Assembly: GCA_024711295.1 (NCBI GenBank)
Contig: JANJTB010000021.1
Coordinates: 62,001 to 126,000, forward strand
Source: a bacterium
GTDB taxonomy: Bacteria; Bacteroidota; Ignavibacteria; Kapaibacteriales; UBA2268
Length of the DNA: 64,000 nt
Direction of reading: 5' to 3'
Below the pieces are notes generated by a model. That model did not search any database and was not told where the DNA came from. It was given only the letters and a program-made list of their open reading frames with translations. Of the stretch, positions 1-8,988 are shown piece by piece (within the stretch, counting starts at the first letter, position 1; each line of letters starts with the position of its first letter). A program made the translations under genes and the position numbers.

Positions 1-645
1 TAAATCATCCTGAATTTGAAAAGCTAGGCCAATATTGTGAGCAATATTTTTCATAGCATCAATTTCAATGCTGTCACCAAATCCAATATGAGCTCCAATC
101 ACAGCTGATGTTTCAATAAGGCGCGCTGTTTTTTTGTCAATCATATTAATATAGTCAGCGATTGTTACATCTTTCTTTTCATTGAACACCATGTCAAAAA
201 CCTGCCCCTCACAGACCTCAATTAATTCTTTAGAAAATATGCTTAATATTTCATCAGCTCTGGAATGATTAGTCGAACTTGGTAATAATTTATAAGCATA
301 TCCAATCATTACATCACCGGTCAGTATAGCAATTGCAGAGTTCCATTTTTCGTGGATTGTTTGCCGCCCTCTTCTTAGAGGTGAGTTATCCATAATATCA
401 TCGTGAACTAATGTAAAGTTATGTAAAATTTCGATAGCTACCGCAGAATCTAATGCTTTCAGCGGATCCTCACCCGAAATTCCGCAACCTATCAATGTAA
501 TAACAGGCCTTAGCCTTTTACCACCCTCTTTCATAATATAACGAAAGGGTTCATATAATTCATTAGGTGCACTTTGAGGAATAACTTCCAGAATTCTATT
601 TTCTATTTGCTGTAAAAAAAATGAGTATTGAGTTTTAAAATCCAT
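1..645 (-). CDS. Polyprenyl (isoprenoid) diphosphate synthase, partial
   Basis: The reading frame opens with ATG at 645 and runs 215 codons without a stop to the left window edge, so the C-terminal third is missing. It belongs to the trans-isoprenyl diphosphate synthase family, which condenses isopentenyl diphosphate onto allylic diphosphates to make quinone side chains, carotenoid precursors or lipid carriers in the cytoplasm. Visible hallmarks are GGKRLRP at about residues 41-47, the first Asp-rich motif HDDIMD at 81-86 followed by RRGR at 91-94, and QIQDDL at 210-215, where the second Asp-rich motif is cut by the edge. The stop of dprA lies 24 bases upstream, so the two are probably cotranscribed. 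Chain length (farnesyl, geranylgeranyl or longer) cannot be judged from the part seen. Confidence 0.93.
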   Translation of the reverse strand, partial: MDFKTQYSFFLQQIENRILEVIPQSAPNELYEPFRYIMKEGGKRLRPVITLIGCGISGEDPLKALDSAVAIEILHNFTLVHDDIMDNSPLRRGRQTIHEKWNSAIAILTGDVMIGYAYKLLPSSTNHSRADEILSIFSKELIEVCEGQVFDMVFNEKKDVTIADYINMIDKKTARLIETSAVIGAHIGFGDSIEIDAMKNIAHNIGLAFQIQDDL

Positions 646-668
646 ATTTTTATATCACTTATAAATAA

Positions 669-1772
669 TTAGCATTTGACGTAATACTTACCGGGAAGTT
701 GTTTTACCAAACCCCGAAATTCAAGTTCAAGCAGTCGGACCAATCCATCTGAAATTTCAACTCCACTATCATCAAGTATTTTATCTATATGAATAGGTTC
801 ATAAGTCAAAAGATTGTATATGTTTTCTTCATGAGGATGATTGAAAGTTATGTCTCGTTGAAATGAACCGTTTTTAACCAGGTCTAACCCTGAAAGTCCT
901 AAGTCTTCAAGTACCTGAGAGGGTGAATTAACTAAAATGGCCGAATTGCTTCTGATGAGATTATTGGTGCCTTCACTTTTTTCAGATGTGATATTCCCTG
1001 GGACAGCAAATACATCCCTTGACTCATTAGCAGCTAATCTTGCAGTTATTAAGGAACCACCTTTTGCCCCACTTTCAATTACAACTATAGCTTTTGATAT
1101 ACCGGCTATTATTCTATTCCTTTGGGGGAAAGAGCCTAAGTTGGCTAAATATCCACATCTGTATTCACTTATCAAAGCACCTCCATTCTCGACTATTTTT
1201 TCTGCATTTTTTCTTGACACATTCGGACTAATTGTATCTAAACCTGAAGCAAGAACAGCATAAGTGACCCCTTGTGCACGAAGTGTTGCGTGGTGAGCAA
1301 ATGTATCAACTCCGTGAGCAAGACCACTTACAACAACTATATCATTTGCTGCAAAATATTCTGCAAAACGCTCTGTAGCCAATTTTCCATATACAGTTGC
1401 ATTACGGGTTCCTACTATTCCAATGCAAACAGAATCGTTTTCCTGTAATTTACCTTTTACGAAAATATAGTTTGGCGGATAAGTTATTTGCTTTAATAAC
1501 TTAGGATATTCATCATCCCAAATACTAATTATACTTGTTTTACTCAACTCACATTTACTGATTAATGTATCAGCCTGCTTAACGATTTCGTCATTAATAT
1601 TGAATAAATCACCTTGAAGTTGTTGAATCTTTTTGGCTGCATCAGACTTAATAAAAGTAGTAAAATCAGAATATTTATCTACAACTTCTTTAGCTTTCGA
1701 AGCACTTAATCCTTTGATTAAGGATAATTTGATGACCTCTTGTAAGGTCCATTTATTTGGAAATTTATTCAT
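669..1772 (-). CDS. dprA: DNA processing protein DprA
   Basis: DprA binds incoming single-stranded DNA during natural transformation and loads RecA onto it. The 367-residue protein has an N-terminal helical SAM-like part (about 1-100), then the Rossmann-like DprA core starting at GIVGTRNATVYG (about 117-128) and including VVSGLAHGVDT, the FPQRNRIIAG loop, GAKGGSLITA, VFAVPGN and GTNNLIR, all diagnostic of the family. A C-terminal winged-helix part (about 300-367, ending in LPGKYYVK) is present, so the length is normal for the full three-part form. It sits between the TrmH-type methyltransferase (65-base gap) and the polyprenyl synthase. A candidate -7 box lies at 1809-1816. DprA also occurs in species not known to be competent, so transformation is only suggested. 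Confidence 0.95.
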   Translation of the reverse strand: MNKFPNKWTLQEVIKLSLIKGLSASKAKEVVDKYSDFTTFIKSDAAKKIQQLQGDLFNINDEIVKQADTLISKCELSKTSIISIWDDEYPKLLKQITYPPNYIFVKGKLQENDSVCIGIVGTRNATVYGKLATERFAEYFAANDIVVVSGLAHGVDTFAHHATLRAQGVTYAVLASGLDTISPNVSRKNAEKIVENGGALISEYRCGYLANLGSFPQRNRIIAGISKAIVVIESGAKGGSLITARLAANESRDVFAVPGNITSEKSEGTNNLIRSNSAILVNSPSQVLEDLGLSGLDLVKNGSFQRDITFNHPHEENIYNLLTYEPIHIDKILDDSGVEISDGLVRLLELEFRGLVKQLPGKYYVKC

Positions 1773-1808
1773 TTTAAATTATTATTTTTTAGTAAACAAT
1801 TTAATATA

Positions 1809-1816
1809 CAAATATA
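1809..1816 (-). promoter_or_regulatory. Candidate -7 promoter box for dprA
   Basis: Read on the minus strand this is TATATTTG, a perfect match to the Bacteroidota -7 consensus TAnnTTTG, 37 bases before the dprA start. No TTG is seen at the usual 19-21 base spacing upstream, so only half of the promoter is supported. Confidence 0.35.
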
Positions 1817-1837
1817 TACTAATTTTTTAATTATTTA

Positions 1838-2614
1838 CTAAAAAATTCTTGATAAAATTATTCCACTACTGACAGCTACATTAAGAGATTCAATATTTTT
1901 GCTAATAGGGATATGAACAATATGATCCGAAATCTGCAACAATTCCTGATTTACACCTTGAGATTCATTTCCAAAGATGATTACAAATTTATCAGGGAAC
2001 ACAAATTGACTAATATTCTGGGATTGGTTATGTATTTCAGATGCAATAATCTTATATCCATAACTCTTTAAAAGTAACAAATCAAATACAACATTTGTAC
2101 TTTTATAATAAGAGATATTAAAAATTGTACCCATTGATACTCTTACTGCTCTTCTTAGATATGGCGAACTGCATCCATTATCACAAATTATGGATTGAAT
2201 ACCAAATGCTCCACAATTTCTGACAATTGAACCTACATTTTCTGAGTCAATTATACTATTCATCAAAACAATTTTATCATTCAAATCATTTATTGATAAA
2301 TTTTCCGGCTTATAAGCCAAAGCCATAACACCGGTATGCATTCGAAATCCAATTATTTCAGTAAGTACTTCTTTATCTGCTGTTATCAATGTAATATCAG
2401 AACGATACTCAATAATTGTTTTGTATTCTTGAAAAAATGACTCTTTTGCTAGAATTGAAATAATTTTCAAATTACTTTTTAGTAGTTTAATTACAACTTT
2501 TTCTCCTTCAGATATGAACAGTGCATTGTTGTATCTATCTACCAAATTATCTTTCATAGATTTATAAGGAACTATTAAATCGGAATTTAAATCAAATATT
2601 TTTGTAACTTTCAA
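1838..2614 (-). CDS. TrmH/SpoU-family RNA 2'-O-methyltransferase
   Basis: SPOUT-fold enzyme that transfers methyl from S-adenosylmethionine to ribose 2'-OH of tRNA or rRNA. The 258-residue protein has an N-terminal substrate-binding part (about 1-100) and the knotted catalytic domain, with motif 1 around SENVGSIVRNCGAFG, motif 2 IIFGNESQGV and motif 3 ESLNVAVSSGIIL near the C terminus. The two-domain length resembles the RlmB/TsnR-like branch, but the exact RNA target cannot be read from the sequence. The start lies only 2 bases after the stop of the 1652-residue exported protein, so it is probably expressed from the same transcript, although the two products look functionally unrelated. Confidence 0.9.
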   Translation of the reverse strand: MKVTKIFDLNSDLIVPYKSMKDNLVDRYNNALFISEGEKVVIKLLKSNLKIISILAKESFFQEYKTIIEYRSDITLITADKEVLTEIIGFRMHTGVMALAYKPENLSINDLNDKIVLMNSIIDSENVGSIVRNCGAFGIQSIICDNGCSSPYLRRAVRVSMGTIFNISYYKSTNVVFDLLLLKSYGYKIIASEIHNQSQNISQFVFPDKFVIIFGNESQGVNQELLQISDHIVHIPISKNIESLNVAVSSGIILSRIF

Positions 2615-2616
2615 TT

Positions 2617-5600
2617 TTATTTTAGAATTGTTAACTTTTTTGAAACTGTAGTTGATGGTGTTTTTAATTGATAAATGTAATTCCCGGAACTTAAGAAACT
2701 TGTGTCAAAATCAACTTCATAATCACCGGCTTTTATGAAACCTGAAAATACTGTTTTTGCAACATTTCCGGCTAAGTTATATATAATAATCTCATGAAAT
2801 CCATTCTCAATACTCGAAAATTTAATTTGTGATTTGTCAACAACGGGATTAGGTGTATTTTGCTGAAGCCTCAATCTACCTGAATTACCAACCAACCTCA
2901 ACCCATTTTCTGTACTTTTACTATCTAAAACTATCATTCCATTTATTTCCATAATTCTGGTGTTCTCTGAAATACCCAAAATTTTAGAATTACTTAACTC
3001 AATTGAAGTAGAGTCTTCGTTGCCAAGAGTAACGAGCATTTTCAAAGAAGTAAGAGTACTATCGGTAAAAGGTGCAGGATTAAGTTCAAGCTGAATATAT
3101 CTCTTACCGTTTTTAACATAAGTATCGATATTATCAATTGGCACTAATGTAGTTGAATTAAAACTGATTGTAGTAATATATCCGGTTGCATCAGGTAAAG
3201 GTTTATCTCCATAATTAATCAAATAAATAGGTAAGTTAATTATCTCACCTGGCTTAGAAATTATATGAGGAATTTTTAGCCCTACAGAAGCAGTTCCATC
3301 AATAACAAATTTAACATTAACTGTATCACTTGAGTTACATGAATTTTCAAAAATCAATTGCTCGAAGTAAATTTGATTAAATTCTCCACCATTAAATGTA
3401 ATATAACACTTGGAAATTTCACCCGGCTGGATTATCGCTGGCACTATAGAATCAATAACAACTAAATTTGAATGAGGTAACTCAGACCATTGAAGAATTG
3501 AGTTACCAGTGTTTTGAATATTAACAGAAAATTTTAACTTCTCATGTTGGAACAAATTTGAGGATTCAAATATCTCAGGTTTAACACTAAATGCACTATT
3601 TGCAAAGAATGCAGCTAAAGGATATTTTGTAACTCCATCTATTGAATTTAAAGCATTTGAAGAAATAATCAATGTATCATAATTATTTCCAAAGTTTTGG
3701 GGATCAAACTGTATTTTAATTTCAACTGAATCATCAGGTATGATGATGATATTCTGAGATAAATCATCTAAAACAAAACTTCCGATGTTGCTTTGAATTT
3801 GAACATCGGAAAGGATTAGATTTGTTTTACCGGTATTTTTGATGAACAAAGAAGATTTGGAAATTTCATCACAGTAAACGACAGGGAAATCATTCATATT
3901 GGAGAAATCAATCTGTGATAGATTTGGGCCAACATAAGCAACAATATTAAGCTTTTTATTAATACCGCATGTATCTTCAAAAATATGTTCCAAGTTGTAA
4001 GTACCAAAAGAATCAGCACCTTTGAAAATCACTAAAACTTCTGAAGAATCTCCAGGCAAAGTTGTTTGAGGATAAATGGATTCAATAGTAAAATACTCAT
4101 AATTTACAGGAAACTCCCAAAAAAGTTTTGCATCACCTTTGTTTACAATCCAGAAACGTTTTTCTTCAGATTTATTAACTTCAAACAGATTAAATATTAT
4201 GCTGTTTTTAGATAATTCATAATTAAATTCTCTTTTTGATGCGTTTAATTTGATTATTTTTTCTGAGCTTTTATCCGTATTAACATTTGTTTTGATTATT
4301 AATTCTGATGTAAAATTACCTTTTTCTACGGATTCAAATATTAGCTTAATTGTAGTACTATCGCCGGGGACTAATCTCATTGAAGTATTTGACAAATCTA
4401 AGCTAAATTTGTCCTGTTCAGCAGCAAATATCACATTATTTATCAATAAGTCATCATTTCCTATATTGTAGATAATTATGTCATTTTTGCCTCCGGTTTC
4501 GCAAGTGAATGCTCCAAAATCAATAATCTCATCAACCTGAATTTGAGGACCTGCTCCTCTACCAATAAGTTGAATTAGATCATAGTCTTGCTTTCCATCA
4601 TACAAAATATCAAACATAGCACTTGTCAGATCATACTTATCCGGCTTGAATTTAATATTGAACTTAAATTCCTGAAGTGGATCAATAAAGGTAGGTTGAA
4701 AACCTATAATTTCAAAATTATTATCAGATTTGTTTAAATTAACAATATTTTCAACAAATAGAGATTCGGTGCTTAGGTTGGTTAATGTAATTTCTTTGAC
4801 TGAGTTTTCAGAACCAATTTTAACAATACCGAAATCATAATAAGGTGGAGATACTTGAAGTAATCTATTACTTGTAAAACCAATTAGCTGACATCTAAAT
4901 TCACGCATTCCGGTAACAAAAACTAGCGTATCCAATTTATTTGAAAATGTGGTTGGCGAAAACCTTATTGTTAAGTTCAACCAGTCCTGAGCATCAACTT
5001 CATATGGAAATCTTAAACTGTTGTCTAGTATGAAAAATGATTTACTAGCTCCCCTGATATATATTGTGTCAATACTTATGGCTGTGTTTGTATTATTTGC
5101 AAAAATTTGATTTATAAGAGAGTCCTTGATTGACCCTATCATAACATTTCCAAATACAACACTTTTAAGAGTCACATTTGGATTAATGATGCTCCAGATA
5201 TTATCAGATAAATCCTCCTGTAAAGTAGGTTTATTAAATGGAATATCTTCAGGAGACCATACAAAAACCTCACCCTGGATAGTCGAGGAAGCAACTTTGG
5301 AGCCATCAGCCCGCCAGGCAATTTTATTTACTAGGTTGTTGTGACCCCTAAATACATAATATTTTGAACCTGTTCCAGGTTGCCAAAGAGTTATAGATGA
5401 GTCTGCAGAAGAAGATGTTATGTGTTTAGCGCCGGGGTCCCAAGAAACTACATTTACAGGTTTCAAAAAGTTGTTAAACGAAGTAATGTTAGACAGTGAA
5501 TTAATATCCCATATATTAATGTACTCATTCATTGATGATGTAACAATGAATTTTGAAGTAGGATTAAAGTCTAATGATGTGACCTTTTGGTCACTGACTT

Positions 5601-7575
5601 TGAAACTTTTGACTAAATTTAATCCGTGGTTGTAGATCTTAACCCAACCGTTAGAAAGACTGATTATTAATTCATCACCTATCTTATTCCATAAAATATT
5701 GGTAATTGGTGATTCTTCCTTAATTTCACTTATAATCTCACGTGTTAAATTGTCATATATATATAAATTACCCTCATTGCTTGCTAATGCAATTAAATTA
5801 TTTACAGGATTCCAATCCAGGAGCTCAAGATTATTGTTACCAATTGAAATTTCGAATTCTTCAAACTCATTGTCAGGATTTTTAATTATAATTTTATTTG
5901 AATTATTTACAATGATAGCATATCTTGAAAAATCAATGTTAAAATCAAAATTAAGCAAATCTGGAATATTACCTGAGATCGTTTTTACAGGCTCTCCGTT
6001 TTGAGTATTCCAAAGTCTGATAAAACCATCGGTGCTTGCTGTATATATTTCATTATTGTTGTGTCTCCATATTAAATTTAATATTCTTCCCTGTATACCC
6101 TTTAATGAAATAATATTTTTACTTAAATCAAATAAAGATAAATGTTTTATCCTTAATAAGCAATTTGAATTAGGAGTAAATGGAATTGAAGTCCAAAGAT
6201 ACTTCAAACCTGATGCATTATTAGTAATATTTGTCCAATTATTCCCATTATCAGTTGAGAAATCAATACTTACTGTATCAGTAGGTAACACTCCATCCCA
6301 CTCTATAAGGTAATTTGTACCTACCACAAGTTGTTCTCCACCATTTGGAGAAATAATTCTTAATGTTTTGGGGATAGAATTATTTCTTAAAGAGCCACCG
6401 GACAATCTCAGTTTCTTTTCATCGCAAAAACTTCCTTCAAATACTATCTCTTCATAAACATAATTTGTGTCAAGAGGATTGTATTGAACTCGGATGTTGA
6501 CTGTTTCACCCTCATTTATTTGAATGGGCAAATCAGGTTCAATAATTTTAAATCTACTTGAATTACTGACATTTGAAATTACAATATCATCATTTTTAGC
6601 ACTAAGACGAAAAAGTTGTGTTGAGTTAAATGGCGGTTGAATAAGACCGTAGTAATGAAAATCTTTCTCCACAATTAAACTTGGCAACGCCGTAAAATTT
6701 ATTTCATAAGTGGATGAATCTTTCAAACTCAAGCTAGTAAAATCAAGTAATACTTCTTTGAAATCTGAACAAGTTGTTGACTTATAAACAATATTACTAA
6801 TCTTTTCATATTGAAAGTTCTTTACAAAAGCTCCTAGCTTGTTAAGTAAATGAAATTCATTGTTCGAATAAAATGACATACCATCGTCGATAAATTCACT
6901 AACTAATTTGGATGGTCTGGAATTAATAATAATTGAATGGAAATTTGCACTTATTTTACTTTTTTCAGATTTAATATAAGATATTTCTCCTGATTCAGTA
7001 CCATCAGTAATTAAGATAATATTACAAAGTTTATTGCCAATAATTTTTCTTAGGTTAAATTGATTTTCATTAAATAAAGAATTTAGATCAGCTTTCCCAG
7101 AGAAAATTGGGTTATTTAGATTATTCTTAATTTCATTATAATTTTCAGTAAAATCATTAATTAAAAACAAGTTTTCATTAAATGTTGCTAAGGCTATGCT
7201 CAAATCTCCGAATGAATTATTTTCAATCAGAGTTATTATGGATGGTTTTATAAATTTATCAAATTTGCCTCTGAATAATGAACTGCCATTAAATATAATA
7301 AGCAAGTTATTGCTATAGAATTTGTTCAATAATTCTTCAACGTTAAATTCATTTATTTTTTGATTATTTTCAATTATTTCGAAGGGAAAATTTGATAAAT
7401 CTTGGTATTTATGGTTTTCAGTCAACAAAGTTTCGATACTTACTATAGGGTAATTTTTTGTTTTAACCCCAAAAGAAAACACTTCCGCTGAATAGGTCTC
7501 TTGCAAAGAAAAAAATATTAAGGATAAAAATATACCCATAAAAAATTTTGCAATTTGAGATGAAATATGTCCCAA
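2617..7575 (-). CDS. Exported WD40 / HYDIN-repeat protein with type IX sorting domain
   Basis: A 1652-residue exported protein of unknown function. In order I see: a hydrophobic signal segment (about 9-30); a vWA-like domain (about 86-235) with NIILITDGTESGE but without a clean DxSxS MIDAS motif; an Ig-like domain of the surface-protein type beginning ISPNGGE (about 405-475); WD40-like repeats (about 490-775), with WD-type endings such as GFIRLWN, EYINIWD, SSITLWQ and GEVFVWS; a long run of HYDIN/ASPM (choice-of-anchor D) Ig-like repeats (about 800-1425); a cohesin-like segment (about 1450-1540); and a C-terminal Por sorting domain (about 1577-1652) beginning QNTPNPV and ending KKLTILK. That last domain predicts export by the type IX system and attachment to the cell surface. 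WD40 repeats in a secreted bacterial protein are uncommon. The frame is intact. Confidence 0.88.
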   Translation of the reverse strand: MGHISSQIAKFFMGIFLSLIFFSLQETYSAEVFSFGVKTKNYPIVSIETLLTENHKYQDLSNFPFEIIENNQKINEFNVEELLNKFYSNNLLIIFNGSSLFRGKFDKFIKPSIITLIENNSFGDLSIALATFNENLFLINDFTENYNEIKNNLNNPIFSGKADLNSLFNENQFNLRKIIGNKLCNIILITDGTESGEISYIKSEKSKISANFHSIIINSRPSKLVSEFIDDGMSFYSNNEFHLLNKLGAFVKNFQYEKISNIVYKSTTCSDFKEVLLDFTSLSLKDSSTYEINFTALPSLIVEKDFHYYGLIQPPFNSTQLFRLSAKNDDIVISNVSNSSRFKIIEPDLPIQINEGETVNIRVQYNPLDTNYVYEEIVFEGSFCDEKKLRLSGGSLRNNSIPKTLRIISPNGGEQLVVGTNYLIEWDGVLPTDTVSIDFSTDNGNNWTNITNNASGLKYLWTSIPFTPNSNCLLRIKHLSLFDLSKNIISLKGIQGRILNLIWRHNNNEIYTASTDGFIRLWNTQNGEPVKTISGNIPDLLNFDFNIDFSRYAIIVNNSNKIIIKNPDNEFEEFEISIGNNNLELLDWNPVNNLIALASNEGNLYIYDNLTREIISEIKEESPITNILWNKIGDELIISLSNGWVKIYNHGLNLVKSFKVSDQKVTSLDFNPTSKFIVTSSMNEYINIWDINSLSNITSFNNFLKPVNVVSWDPGAKHITSSSADSSITLWQPGTGSKYYVFRGHNNLVNKIAWRADGSKVASSTIQGEVFVWSPEDIPFNKPTLQEDLSDNIWSIINPNVTLKSVVFGNVMIGSIKDSLINQIFANNTNTAISIDTIYIRGASKSFFILDNSLRFPYEVDAQDWLNLTIRFSPTTFSNKLDTLVFVTGMREFRCQLIGFTSNRLLQVSPPYYDFGIVKIGSENSVKEITLTNLSTESLFVENIVNLNKSDNNFEIIGFQPTFIDPLQEFKFNIKFKPDKYDLTSAMFDILYDGKQDYDLIQLIGRGAGPQIQVDEIIDFGAFTCETGGKNDIIIYNIGNDDLLINNVIFAAEQDKFSLDLSNTSMRLVPGDSTTIKLIFESVEKGNFTSELIIKTNVNTDKSSEKIIKLNASKREFNYELSKNSIIFNLFEVNKSEEKRFWIVNKGDAKLFWEFPVNYEYFTIESIYPQTTLPGDSSEVLVIFKGADSFGTYNLEHIFEDTCGINKKLNIVAYVGPNLSQIDFSNMNDFPVVYCDEISKSSLFIKNTGKTNLILSDVQIQSNIGSFVLDDLSQNIIIIPDDSVEIKIQFDPQNFGNNYDTLIISSNALNSIDGVTKYPLAAFFANSAFSVKPEIFESSNLFQHEKLKFSVNIQNTGNSILQWSELPHSNLVVIDSIVPAIIQPGEISKCYITFNGGEFNQIYFEQLIFENSCNSSDTVNVKFVIDGTASVGLKIPHIISKPGEIINLPIYLINYGDKPLPDATGYITTISFNSTTLVPIDNIDTYVKNGKRYIQLELNPAPFTDSTLTSLKMLVTLGNEDSTSIELSNSKILGISENTRIMEINGMIVLDSKSTENGLRLVGNSGRLRLQQNTPNPVVDKSQIKFSSIENGFHEIIIYNLAGNVAKTVFSGFIKAGDYEVDFDTSFLSSGNYIYQLKTPSTTVSKKLTILK

Positions 7576-7620
7576 AGAATCCCTTTCAAAAAAAGAAATA
7601 ATTATCTCATTGTTATATTA

Positions 7621-7628
7621 CAAATTTA
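7621..7628 (-). promoter_or_regulatory. Candidate -7 promoter box for the 1652-residue protein
   Basis: On the minus strand the bases read TAAATTTG, matching TAnnTTTG, 46 bases before the start at 7575. No convincing -33 TTG is found at the expected distance. The divergent region 7576-7768 also holds the strong plus-strand promoter at 7704-7734. Confidence 0.35.
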
Positions 7629-7703
7629 CGAAATTACTCATTAACTATTGAATGAAAATAATTATTTATAAGGAATGTTAAATAAATCAAATCAAAAAAA
7701 TCT

Positions 7704-7734
7704 ATTGTTAAATGTTAATCTATAATTATCTTTG
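7704..7734 (+). promoter_or_regulatory. Bacteroidota-type promoter for the receiver-kinase gene
   Basis: The -33 element ATTG (7704-7707) is followed after exactly 19 bases by TATCTTTG (7727-7734), with a C next, as in the extended TAnnTTTGC consensus of the Bacteroidota primary sigma factor. The ATG of the downstream gene is 35 bases after the -7 box, which leaves a short leader. Confidence 0.65.
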
Positions 7735-7768
7735 CAAATGTTTTGGTAGAAGAATATATAAATAAATA

Positions 7769-8872
7769 ATGAAAAAAATTCTTGTAATTGATGATGCACA
7801 ATATATATTGGAAAGTACCTCCACACTTCTAGGTTTCGAAGGATTTGAAACTTTAACCTCTGACAATGGGTTTGATGGCGTGGAAAAGGCAATCAATGAA
7901 ATTCCTGACATGATTGTTTGTGATATATCTATGCCGGGTATGGATGGCTACGAAGTTTTGGAAGAAATTAGAAAGAATGAAAAAACAAAGACTATACCAT
8001 TTATATTTTTAACTGCATTTACAGATAAAACAAATATGCGTGCCGGCATGGAAAGAGGTGCTGATGATTATTTATTCAAACCATTTACCAGAGATGAGCT
8101 TTTAGCAGCTATTGAAGCACAGTTCAAAAAAAACAATATTATCAATGAGCATTACCAAGACAAAATTGATGAACTTTGCAAAAATATAACTACAGCTTTA
8201 CCTCATGAATTCAGAACAGTATTAAATCAAATAATTGGCAATTCAGGGCTTTTAAAGTCATCATCAAATAGTTTGACTCAAACAGAAATATCTGAAATCT
8301 CCGACGACATATATCAATCAGCTAAAAGACTGTTGAAAATATCTGAGAATTATTTGGTTTATGCACAAATTGCCACATTTGAAAAAAATAAAGTATCAAC
8401 TGAGCAGTTAAAAAGTTTCGAAAATAAAGAGCCATGCTCGATTTTGATTGACTTGGCTCAAAAAATCTCTGCTGATTACTCAAGAAGTGAAGACTTAATA
8501 ATTAATAAAATTGTAAACAACATTACAATATCTATTTCAGCAGAAAATTTTGATAAAATACTAAAAGAAGTACTTGATAATGCATTCAGATTTTCTGAAA
8601 TTGGAACTGAAGTGACAATTAACACTGAGCTTGTAAATCAAAGTCTAAAAGTTTCGGTGACCGACAAAGGACGAGGATTGACAAATGTTCAGATAAACAA
8701 AATTGGTGCATATATGCAATTTGACAGGAAAGTTTACGAGCAACAAGGAGTTGGTTTAGGTCTTTCGATAGCGAAGAAATTAACGGAATTGCATGATGGA
8801 ACATTCAACATTATTAGTGAAACAGATAAAGGTACTTCAATAGATATTTTTCTCCCTTGCAGAAGTATATAA
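7769..8872 (+). CDS. Receiver-histidine kinase fusion (soluble signalling protein)
   Basis: A 367-residue cytoplasmic protein with a response-regulator receiver domain first (about 1-120; acidic pair D8/D9, phosphoacceptor D52 in CDISMPG, T82, K104 in FKPF) and a histidine kinase after it. The H box is around H146 (LPHEFRT). The ATP-binding domain (about 245-365) has the N box EVLDNAFRFS, G1 DKGRGL and G2 GVGLGLSIA. No membrane segment or other sensor domain is seen, so input probably comes by phosphotransfer or protein contact with the receiver domain. Receiver-first kinases of this kind usually act as intermediate nodes in relays. No output regulator is adjacent. pepT and an OPT transporter follow on the same strand after 116 bases, so a role in sensing peptide supply is possible but is only inference from position. 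Confidence 0.9.
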   Translation: MKKILVIDDAQYILESTSTLLGFEGFETLTSDNGFDGVEKAINEIPDMIVCDISMPGMDGYEVLEEIRKNEKTKTIPFIFLTAFTDKTNMRAGMERGADDYLFKPFTRDELLAAIEAQFKKNNIINEHYQDKIDELCKNITTALPHEFRTVLNQIIGNSGLLKSSSNSLTQTEISEISDDIYQSAKRLLKISENYLVYAQIATFEKNKVSTEQLKSFENKEPCSILIDLAQKISADYSRSEDLIINKIVNNITISISAENFDKILKEVLDNAFRFSEIGTEVTINTELVNQSLKVSVTDKGRGLTNVQINKIGAYMQFDRKVYEQQGVGLGLSIAKKLTELHDGTFNIISETDKGTSIDIFLPCRSI

Positions 8873-8885
8873 AAAAAATAAATGA

Positions 8886-8908
8886 TTTTTTAGATAAAAT
8901 CTAAAAAA
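8886..8908. other. AT-rich hairpin after the receiver-kinase gene
   Basis: A perfect 10-bp inverted repeat TTTTTTAGAT / ATCTAAAAAA with a 3-base AAA loop begins 14 bases after the stop. It has no G+C-rich stem and no T-run after it on the plus strand, so it may be a weak terminator or mRNA end-protecting hairpin, or only chance in AT-rich DNA. Confidence 0.3.
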
Positions 8909-8988
8909 ACAATTTAAAATTTGTCAATTAATTTTTTAAAAGTTAATTTGGAATTTTTTTTATTACCAAAAATAAATAGGTTTTTAAA

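Noticed and set aside
937-1263. 108-residue open frame on the plus strand inside dprA
   Set aside because: It is the shadow of the conserved DprA coding strand; the translated product has no family features.
7692-7911. Minus-strand frames crossing the start of the receiver-kinase gene
   Set aside because: They overlap the promoter and first domain of a well-supported gene and have no start signal or family features.
8886-8908. Firm terminator after the receiver-kinase gene
   Set aside because: Stem is A/T only apart from one pair and there is no T-run after it; listed only as a hairpin.
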